NCBI GenBank assembly: GCA_963844315.1
Contig: CAWJOC010000033.1
Coordinates: 310,001 to 374,000, forward strand
Source: CAWAVN01 sp963844315
GTDB lineage: Bacteria > Planctomycetota > Planctomycetia > Planctomycetales > Planctomycetaceae
Reading direction: 5' to 3'
DNA length: 64,000 nucleotides
Below the pieces are notes generated by a model. That model saw only the letters and a list, made by a program, of their open reading frames with translations, had not been told where the DNA came from and ran no database searches. The translations under genes were made by a program, and so were the position numbers. Of this stretch, positions 58,339-64,000 are shown piece after piece (position 1 is the stretch's first letter; the number at the start of each line of letters is the position of its first letter).

Positions 58339-58442
58339 GGTGATTTCGCTTTGTTCTGACTTATCGAAAACCTAGACGGATCCAACTTGGGGAACTCATG
58401 GGGCTTACGCGGGCACCGACCGAAGGTTGGTCGGCTCGCCGG

Positions 58443-58838
58443 TCAATACACTTTACAGAGCACTTCGCCGCCGACGCCTTTGGCTTTGGCTTCACGATTC
58501 GAAAGGACGCCTTGGTTTGTGGACAACACGCAAATCCCCAGCCCCTGCAAAACTTCCGGCAGATCTCCGTGGCGGGAGAATTGCCTTCGTCCGGGCTTGC
58601 TGATCCGCTCGATGTGCTGAATGACTTTCTCGCCGTTGGGGCCGTATTTCAAGTTGATCCTGAGGACGTTCTGCGGGGCCTGCTCGATGATTTCGTGGTC
58701 CCAGATGTAGCCTTCGCGCTTGAGCGCCTCCGCGATGGCGACTTTGACTTTGGACATAGGGATGTCGACGAAGGGGCGCTCAATCCGAACCGCATTGCGG
58801 ATGCGAGTCAACAGGTCGGCAATCGGGTCGGTCATCAT
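58443..58838 (-). CDS. rpsH: 30S ribosomal protein S8
   Basis: A 131-residue protein. MTDPIADLLTRIRNA and the C-terminal GICVLSTNQGVLSNREAKAK with VGGEVLCKVY are S8 signatures. It follows rplE by 58 bp with no room for rpsN. Confidence 0.97.
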   Translation of the reverse strand: MMTDPIADLLTRIRNAVRIERPFVDIPMSKVKVAIAEALKREGYIWDHEIIEQAPQNVLRINLKYGPNGEKVIQHIERISKPGRRQFSRHGDLPEVLQGLGICVLSTNQGVLSNREAKAKGVGGEVLCKVY

Positions 58839-58896
58839 CGGAACACAAATCCTTCAATCGAAACACGAAACGTCGAATACGAAAGTTATAAAGTGG

Positions 58897-59440
58897 TCAG
58901 CGGGCACGCAAGGGCACGCCCAATTCCCGGAGGAGGGCTTCGCCGTCCGCATTGGTCTTGGCCGAGGTCACGAAGGTGATGTTCATGCCTTGGGTGTGAG
59001 TGACTTTGTCGGCATTGATTTCCGGAAACACGAGTTGCTCATTCAGGCCCAGGCTGTAGTTCCCCCGGCCATCGAAAGCATCGGGATTGAGGCCGCGGAA
59101 GTCGCGGACCCGCGGAAGGGCCAGCGTGATCAGCCGATCCACGAACTCGTACATGCGCTGGCCGCGAAGCGTGACCCGGCAGCCGATCTCCATGCCCACC
59201 CGAAGGCGGAACGAGGACACGGCCTTTTTCGAGCGGCAGATTCTGAGCTTTCTGGCCGGAAAGCTGCTCCAGGTGCCCGATGGCTTCTTCCAGGCGCTTG
59301 CGATCCTGAATGGCCTCTCCCACGCCCATGCTGATGACGACTTTTTCCAGCTTGGGCAGCGAGTGGGCGTTTTGCCGGCCCAGCTTTTCTCTGAGGGCCG
59401 GAATGATCCGCTTGGTGTATTCTTCTTGCAACCGAGCCAT
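58897..59440 (-). CDS. rplE: 50S ribosomal protein L5 (one frameshift)
   Basis: About 180 residues. LEKVVISMGVGEAIQDRKRL, LEQLSGQKAQ, GCRVTLRGQRMYEFVDRLI, RDFRGLNPDAFDGRGNYSLG and GMNITFVTSAKTNADG are L5 signatures. One surplus base near 59242 (CAGAATC for CAGATC) breaks the frame; removing it gives GQKAQICRSKKAVSSFRLR, matching the family. L5 is essential, so this is almost surely a sequence error. Confidence 0.95.
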
Positions 59441-59484
59441 GACGCGAACCAAATGTGTTAAAGGGTGAAAACCAAAGTTTCAAA

Positions 59485-59546
59485 GGTGGCACAGACATTC
59501 TTGTCTGTCGCATCAAATTCGGCACAGACAAGAATGTCTGTGCCAC
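59485..59546. repeat. Family B repeat pair between rplX and rplE
   Basis: GGTGGCACAGACATTCTTGT and its inverted arm are 11 bp apart. The unit ends 4 bp from the rplX stop. Confidence 0.9.
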
Positions 59547-59550
59547 AAAG

Positions 59551-59901
59551 TTACTTCTTGGCGTATTGTTCTCGGGCCGGGCTGATTTGTCCCGCGGAGG
59601 AGCCGCAGGATTTGCAGAACCGCTCTTTGGCCCCGTCTTTCGTGTAACGATAGCCGATGCGGACCGGCTTAGAGCAACTCGGGCAATAGAACTTTACGTT
59701 GGAAATATGAATCGGTTTTTCCAGCGTCAGCCTGCCGCCTTGTGGACTTTTGGGATGACCCCGCCGGACGTGCTTGAGCACCCGGTTCACGCCTTCGATC
59801 ATGACGTGCTCGCCATCGACAATTTGCACGACTTTGTGCGGGGTGGGACCGGCATCATCGCCCGCCACCACAATTACCGTATCGCCCCGATGGATTTTCA
59901 T
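59551..59901 (-). CDS. rplX: 50S ribosomal protein L24 with zinc-ribbon cysteines
   Basis: A 116-residue protein. MKIHRGDTVIVVAGDDAG is the KOW domain start and VNRVLKHVRRGHPKSPQGGR the middle signature. The C-terminal half carries CPSC and CKSC pairs (FYCPSCSKPVRIGY, RFCKSCGSS), a probable Zn ribbon lost in many bacterial L24 proteins. Confidence 0.96.
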   Translation of the reverse strand: MKIHRGDTVIVVAGDDAGPTPHKVVQIVDGEHVMIEGVNRVLKHVRRGHPKSPQGGRLTLEKPIHISNVKFYCPSCSKPVRIGYRYTKDGAKERFCKSCGSSAGQISPAREQYAKK

Positions 59902-59903
59902 GG

Positions 59904-60287
59904 TTACACCACCTCGCTTGCCAAACTGATGATTTTCATAAACCGCCGGTCGCGAAGCTCGCGGGCGACCGCGCCGAAGATACGGGTGCCTCGGGGATTG
60001 CCGTCGTTGTCGACCAACACGATGGCATTCCGGTCGAAGCGGACGTAGCTGCCGTCGGCCCGGCGGTGGGGCACTTTGACGCGCACAATCACGCCCCGCG
60101 TCACGCGGGAGGCTTTGTTGCGCTTGTCGGTGAAACTGCTGCCGGGCAGCGCCTTGATAATGCTGACCACGACAATGTCGCCCAAGGTCGCGGTGCGTTT
60201 TCGCGACCCGCCCAGCACCTTGATGCAGCGGGCGACTTTCGCGCCGGAGTTATCGGCCACGTCGAGCGTTGTTTGTGCTTGAATCAT
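59904..60287 (-). CDS. rplN: 50S ribosomal protein L14
   Basis: A 127-residue protein. LDVADNSGAKVARCIKVLGG, VPHRRADGSYVRFDRNAIVL and GTRIFGAVARELRDRRFMKI are L14 signatures. It ends 2 bp before rplX starts. A small CCCGGA-ACC-TCCGGG hairpin is in the gap to rpsQ. Confidence 0.98.
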   Translation of the reverse strand: MIQAQTTLDVADNSGAKVARCIKVLGGSRKRTATLGDIVVVSIIKALPGSSFTDKRNKASRVTRGVIVRVKVPHRRADGSYVRFDRNAIVLVDNDGNPRGTRIFGAVARELRDRRFMKIISLASEVV

Positions 60288-60359
60288 ATTGACTGTCCTT
60301 TAACTTCCCCCGGAACCTCCGGGCGAAACTCTCGAACGACTTATTCGATGACTGCGCGC

Positions 60360-60632
60360 CTAGGCTTGCTCGTCCGTGATTCCGGCGGCGGCCTTGGCGG
60401 ATTTCACGACTTTCACCAACTCCCAACGCTTCATCCGGGAACGCGGGCGGCATTCCACGATTTCCACCACGTCGCCGATCTGGCATTCGTTGCTCTCGTC
60501 ATGGACGTGGCAGACGGTCCGCCCGTGGACGATCTTCCCATACTTGGGATGACGGAACAGCCGTTTGATTTCCACGCGGCAGGTTTTGTCGTTCTTGGTT
60601 CTGGTGACGATGCCCGAAAGAATTTTCTTCAT
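60360..60632 (-). CDS. rpsQ: 30S ribosomal protein S17
   Basis: A 90-residue protein. SGIVTRTKNDKTCRVEIKRL, HPKYGKIVHGRTVCHVHDES and GDVVEIVECRPRSRMKRWEL are S17 signatures. The start MKKILSG is at the family position. Confidence 0.96.
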   Translation of the reverse strand: MKKILSGIVTRTKNDKTCRVEIKRLFRHPKYGKIVHGRTVCHVHDESNECQIGDVVEIVECRPRSRMKRWELVKVVKSAKAAAGITDEQA

Positions 60633-60718
60633 AATGTAAGCCGCATGACGATGACAACAAATCCAAAAAACACCAAATCGAAATCCCATCCCTCGAATGA
60701 TTGTTCAATCTCAAACAA

Positions 60719-60778
60719 GGTGGCACAGACATTTTTGTCTGTGCCGTGGAATGCACAAACAAGAATGTCTGTGCCACC
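60719..60778. repeat. Family B repeat pair between rpmC and rpsQ
   Basis: GGTGGCACAGACATTTTTGT and the inverted ACAAGAATGTCTGTGCCACC are 15 bp apart. The unit ends 15 bp from the rpmC stop. Confidence 0.9.
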
Positions 60779-60793
60779 CATTGCAAATCTCCG

Positions 60794-60994
60794 CTAACCG
60801 CTCTTTTTGGCCCGCTGCGATTGGATGGTTTTAATGCGGGCGATTTCCCGTCTCAAGCGGCGGAGATTGCTCGGAGCATCCAGGCGTTCGGTCGCCGCCT
60901 GGAAGCGGAGGTGGAACAACTGCTCGCGGGTTTCCTTGAGCGAGAATTCCAACTGCTCGTCCGACATTTCCCGAAGCTCAGTGGACTTCGACAT
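60794..60994 (-). CDS. rpmC: 50S ribosomal protein L29
   Basis: A 66-residue two-helix protein. ELREMSDEQLEFSLKETREQ, LFHLRFQAATERLDAPSNLR and EIARIKTIQSQR are L29 signatures. The start at MSKSTEL is chosen over an upstream one by family length. Confidence 0.95.
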   Translation of the reverse strand: MSKSTELREMSDEQLEFSLKETREQLFHLRFQAATERLDAPSNLRRLRREIARIKTIQSQRAKKSG

Positions 60995-61025
60995 GACCCA
61001 ACACTCCCAATCCAAATGCTTCTAA

Positions 61026-61445
61026 TTAAACCGAAGGCCGCCGGCCGATCAGCCGCACGTTCACCGGCAGTTTGTAGGCCACGCGGGCGAAACAGTCGCG
61101 TGCGGCGTCTTCCGACACTCCGGACAACTCGAACAAAACCGTGCCGGGCTTCACCACGGCGACCCAGTGGTCCGGCTCGCCTTTGCCTTTGCCCATCCGG
61201 GTTTCCAAAGGGCGGGCGGTCACGGATTTTTGCGGGAAGATGCGGATGTAAAGCCGCCCTTCGCCGCGCACGTATTGTGTGGCCGCGATCCGGCAGGATT
61301 CAATCGTGGTCGCCTTGATGTGGCCCGCATCAATGGATTGCAGGCCCCAATCGCCGAACGCCACGGTGTTCCCGCGGGTCGCGTTACCTTTTATGCGTCT
61401 TCTTTGACTTTTGCGATGCTTGACTCGCTTTGGCATTAGCGCCAT
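61026..61445 (-). CDS. rplP: 50S ribosomal protein L16
   Basis: A 139-residue protein. MPKRVKHRKSQRRRIKGNAT, GRLYIRIFPQKSVTARPLET and MGKGKGEPDHWVAVVKPGTV are L16 signatures. The ATG at 61445 has GAGGAG seven bases upstream, so the gene overlaps the end of rpsC by 62 bp in another frame. Confidence 0.97.
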   Translation of the reverse strand: MALMPKRVKHRKSQRRRIKGNATRGNTVAFGDWGLQSIDAGHIKATTIESCRIAATQYVRGEGRLYIRIFPQKSVTARPLETRMGKGKGEPDHWVAVVKPGTVLFELSGVSEDAARDCFARVAYKLPVNVRLIGRRPSV

Positions 61446-62085
61446 CGCCGGTCTCCTCGTCTGCGTAATCCCCGAGATCGATCCACACTTTCACCCCGAT
61501 GATGCCCATCGTGGTTTTCGCCATCGCGAACCCGTAATCAATGTGCCGCCGCAATGTAGACAGCGGAATCGATCCCCGATTGGCTTTTTCCGTCCGGGAC
61601 ATCTCGGCACCGCCCAGACGCCCCGACAATTCAACTTTCACTCCATAGACGCCCGCTTCCATCACCTGGTCGAGCGTGCGTTTGATCGCCCGGCGAAAAC
61701 TGCCGCGTTTGCTCAGTTGCTGGGCAATGTCCTCCGCCACCAACACCGCCGAGCGGTTGGGGCTGTTGACTTCCACGATTTTCAGTTCCATCCGGCGGCC
61801 TGTGAGGTCTTCCAACTCCGCCTTGAGCCGGTCCACTTCCTGGCCCTTCCGACCGATGATGATCCCCGGACGAGCCGTGAAGAGATGCACGACGACCTGG
61901 TCGCGGGTGCGTTCGATTTCGATTTTGGGAATGCCCGCGAACTGGTATTTCTCCTTGATGAATTTGCGGATGTTAAAATCCTCGATCAACAAGGTCCCAT
62001 ACTCTTTTTTCGAGGCGTACCAGCGGCTGCGGTGCGGTTCGGTAATACCAATCCGAAAGCCGGTGGGTCGAACTTTTTGCCCCAT
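61384..62085 (-). CDS. rpsC: 30S ribosomal protein S3
   Basis: A 233-residue protein. MGQKVRPTGFRIGI, the KH-domain motif IIIGRKGQEVDRLKAEL, RRAIKRTLDQVMEAGVYGVK and VKVWIDLGDYADE are S3 signatures. The tail (GANAKASQASQKSKKTHKR) is encoded by DNA that also encodes the L16 N-terminus. Confidence 0.97.
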   Translation of the reverse strand: MGQKVRPTGFRIGITEPHRSRWYASKKEYGTLLIEDFNIRKFIKEKYQFAGIPKIEIERTRDQVVVHLFTARPGIIIGRKGQEVDRLKAELEDLTGRRMELKIVEVNSPNRSAVLVAEDIAQQLSKRGSFRRAIKRTLDQVMEAGVYGVKVELSGRLGGAEMSRTEKANRGSIPLSTLRRHIDYGFAMAKTTMGIIGVKVWIDLGDYADEETGDGANAKASQASQKSKKTHKR

Positions 62086-62197
62086 GTGTTTGTCTTCCTA
62101 AATCAGAAATCGAAGCAATCCAAGGTTTTTGGGGATCGGAGATTATGCCGAGCGTTCCCCAAACCGTCAACCGACCGACCGCTTTTTGTCTGGTTTT

Positions 62198-62467
62198 GTC
62201 CCCTCTCCCCTGGGGGAGAGGGTTCGGGTGAGGGGTTTGATGAAAGGAAAGCCCACTTTTCATCGTTACCCTTCATCCGGCCTTCGGCTACCTTCTCGAA
62301 GGCTTTTGATTGGAGCCAAGCTGCATTAGGAACCCGAAGCGTAAGCGAGGAGCGGTTCCTTGTCCCTCGCTTACGCTTCGGGTTCCGATTCGTGAGTCCT
62401 TGCACTTTGTCATTGTCGCCTTTCGCTCCGCGAAAGGACGTTCGTTCGCGGAGCGAACGACGACAAT
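62198..62467. repeat. Composite of repeat families A, C and H between rplV and rpsC
   Basis: Family A (62198-62300: CCCCTCTCCCCTGGGGGAG and CTTCATCCGGCCTTCGGC), family C (62329-62386: GGAACCCGAAGCGTAAGCGA and its inverse) and family H (62415-62467: GCCTTTCGCTCCGCGAAAGG and a GTTCGCGGAGCGAAC arm inside CATTGTCG/CGACAATG) lie in a row. With them the 392-bp gap is accounted for; no gene is seen. Confidence 0.85.
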
Positions 62468-62477
62468 GAGAGTTCTT

Positions 62478-62819
62478 CTAATAGCCCGGCGCATCCACGG
62501 CGACGTGGATGTGGGCCGTTCTTCGCCGGATCAAAAACGCCATGCCCCTTGCGCGGGGCTGAATGCGTTTGAACATCGGCCCGCAGTTGATGCGGACTTC
62601 CTTGATGATCAGGTTTTCGACGTTCCTTACGTTCCGGTGCTCGGCATTGGCCATGGCGCTTTTGAGCACCTTCTCCAGAAACCTCGCCCCCCGGTTGGGG
62701 AGATAGCGGAGCGTTTCCAGTCCTTGCTCCGCGGTCTTTCCGCGAATCAAATCGGCAAACGGCTGGACCTTCCTCGCCGAGATCCGGGCATAACGGTGTG
62801 TCGCTTGAAATTCCGCCAT
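62478..62819 (-). CDS. rplV: 50S ribosomal protein L22
   Basis: A 113-residue exit-tunnel protein. YARISARKVQPFADLIRGKT, NAEHRNVRNVENLIIKEVRI and GPMFKRIQPRARGMAFLIRR are L22 signatures. It lies 4 bp after rpsS. Confidence 0.97.
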   Translation of the reverse strand: MAEFQATHRYARISARKVQPFADLIRGKTAEQGLETLRYLPNRGARFLEKVLKSAMANAEHRNVRNVENLIIKEVRINCGPMFKRIQPRARGMAFLIRRRTAHIHVAVDAPGY

Positions 62820-62823
62820 AGCT

Positions 62824-63093
62824 CTACTTCTTTCCTCTTGCGCCGTGACCGCGGAAGGTCCGCGTGGGAGCGAACTCGCCCAGCTTATGCGCGACCATGT
62901 CTTCCGTCACGTACACGTTCATGTGGATGCGGCCGTTGTGGACGAGAAACGTGTGTCCCACGAATTCCGGAGTGATCGTGCAACCCCTGGACCAGGTTTT
63001 GATGGCTTCTTTCCGCCCGGAGGCGTTCAGGCGTTCCACCTTCTCCAGCAGCTTCTCATCAACGAAAGGGCCTTTTTTCCCCGAGCGACCCAT
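62824..63093 (-). CDS. rpsS: 30S ribosomal protein S19
   Basis: An 89-residue protein. MGRSGKKGPFVDEKLLEKVE, TWSRGCTITPEFVGHTFLVH and GHKLGEFAPTRTFRGHG-type residues (VAHKLGEFAPTRTF) are S19 signatures. Confidence 0.98.
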   Translation of the reverse strand: MGRSGKKGPFVDEKLLEKVERLNASGRKEAIKTWSRGCTITPEFVGHTFLVHNGRIHMNVYVTEDMVAHKLGEFAPTRTFRGHGARGKK

Positions 63094-63145
63094 GAGTCGT
63101 CCTCATATCCCAATAAAAGAAACGAATGATTGAACCGTATCGAAA

Positions 63146-64000
63146 TCAGACTTTGAGTTGGCCGTACCGCCGCGATTTCCGGCGGCGAATGATCGCCCGC
63201 GACGAGGCTTTCCGGCGTTTGCGGGTTTTTCCGCCTTTTGACAATTTCCCTTTCGGGCTGCACGGATGCCGGCCCCCGGAGGACTTGCCTTCGCCCCCGC
63301 CCATCGGGTGGGCTACGGGGTTCATGGCGACTCCGCGAACGTGCGGCCGGCGGCCCATCCAGCGTTTCCGCCCGGCTTTTCCAAGCTGGATGGTGATATG
63401 CTCGGCATTGCCGACTTCGCCCACCGTGGCCCGGCAGTTCGAGGGCAAGCGGCGGACTTCTCCCGACGGCAGCGTGATTTGCGCCGACTTGCCTTCGCGG
63501 GCATTCATCACCGCGGACGCTCCGGCGCTTCGGCAGAGTTGCCCGCCCCGGCCCGGACGCATTTCGATGTTGTGGATGCTAGTTCCCGGCGGAATTTTCG
63601 AGAGCGGCATGCAGTTGCCGACGTTGGGTTCCACGCCCTCATCGCCGCTGAACACCGTCTGGCCCGCCTCCAGGCCCTTGGGCGCGATGATGTACCGCTT
63701 CTCGCCGTCAATATAGTGGAGTAGCGCAATCCGGGCGGAACGGTTGGGATCGTATTCGATGTAGGCCACCTTGCCCGGCACCAAATCCTTGTCCCGCTTG
63801 AAATCAATCGCGCGGTACATCCGTTTGTGTCCGCCGCCCCGGTGACGGCAGGTGATCTTGCCCTCGTTGTTCCGCCCGCCTTTTTTCTTGTAGCGGGTCA
63901 GCAGCGATTTTTCCGGCTTCTTCTTCTTGTCCGTAATATCCGCGAAGTCGCTGACCGAAGCATTTCGGCGACCGGCACTCGTCGGTTTATAGAATTTGAT
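63146..64000 (-). CDS. rplB: 50S ribosomal protein L2 (first codons outside window)
   Basis: 285 codons are present including the stop. The first visible residues IKFYKPTSAGRRNASVSDF show that only about two residues are missing. CRHRGGGHKRMYRAIDFKRD, YIIAPKGLEAGQTV, GEVRRLPSNCRATVGEVGN and the peptidyl-transferase region GVAMNPVAHPMGGGEGKSSG are L2 signatures. It opens the part of the S10 cluster seen here. Confidence 0.97.
   Translation of the reverse strand: MKFYKPTSAGRRNASVSDFADITDKKKKPEKSLLTRYKKKGGRNNEGKITCRHRGGGHKRMYRAIDFKRDKDLVPGKVAYIEYDPNRSARIALLHYIDGEKRYIIAPKGLEAGQTVFSGDEGVEPNVGNCMPLSKIPPGTSIHNIEMRPGRGGQLCRSAGASAVMNAREGKSAQITLPSGEVRRLPSNCRATVGEVGNAEHITIQLGKAGRKRWMGRRPHVRGVAMNPVAHPMGGGEGKSSGGRHPCSPKGKLSKGGKTRKRRKASSRAIIRRRKSRRYGQLKV

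Noticed and set aside
13569..60778. Repeats B to F as a CRISPR array
   Set aside because: Copies are paired inversely and lie kilobases apart; there is no regular spacer pattern and no cas gene.
10217..62300. GGGTTAGGGTGAGGG in family A as a telomere-like repeat
   Set aside because: It is one short stretch per copy, inside an inverted repeat, and not a tandem array.
1..64000. tRNA genes
   Set aside because: The TTCRA loop with matching cloverleaf arms was looked for by eye and not found; a covariance search would be decisive.

Overview
The window reads as chromosomal DNA from a planctomycete (Planctomycetota). The pointers are two surface proteins with the LEDR-type N-terminal signature (LEDRTLLAS, LEDRRVLS), DUF1549/DUF1553 and DUF1501 proteins, a PSCyt-type haem motif fused to WD40 repeats, mini-secretins, a prenyltransferase-repeat protein, and a fragmented gene neighbourhood. 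Genus cannot be fixed from the sequence alone.

Layout. 1-4565: 3' part of a very large beta-helix surface protein. 4.8-13.5 kb: prenyltransferase-repeat protein, a tandem pair of mini-secretins, a YdjM-like membrane protein, a lipoprotein, an FHA-GAF-SpoIIE phosphatase and a uronate-isomerase-like protein. 13.8-19.6 kb: the WD40/cytochrome protein and a DUF1549/DUF1553 protein. 20-26 kb: ribBA, an ISAs1-family insertion sequence with its target duplication, a DUF4173 membrane protein and a DUF1501 protein. 26.5-30.7 kb: a cadherin-like surface protein, a His-rich secreted protein and two TatA-like genes. 30.9-39.2 kb: mtfA, glpD, a glycosyltransferase, a small helical protein, apt, a Ser/Thr kinase, cbiX-like, a FlK-type thioesterase and fmt. 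39.2-50.7 kb: a DsbD-like protein, moxR plus DUF58, a TPR lipoprotein, an oxidoreductase, a small membrane protein, a cupin and a ceramidase-like protein. 51-64 kb, minus strand: the S10/spc/alpha ribosomal super-operon, rplB to rplQ, ending in a HEXXH metallopeptidase. rpsN, rpmD, adk, map, infA and rpsD are absent from their usual slots.

Two things run across the whole window. First, at least a dozen families of palindromic or inverted-arm repeats sit between genes. They usually lie within about 30 bp of a stop codon, sometimes supply the stop codon, are sometimes nested inside each other, and fill most of the larger gaps of the ribosomal operon. One 165-bp copy is flanked by a 15-bp direct repeat that duplicates the last five codons of a kinase gene. 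This is the best candidate here for something undescribed. Second, many genes are broken by single-base indels (about thirty), several of them in or beside short homopolymers. Conserved protein sequence resumes in the next frame each time, so these look like sequencing errors more than real decay, and such genes are annotated end to end with the shifts stated.

Gene starts were moved from the longest open frame when a ribosome binding site, signal peptide or family N-terminus supported it. No tRNA, rRNA, CRISPR array or riboswitch was recognised.
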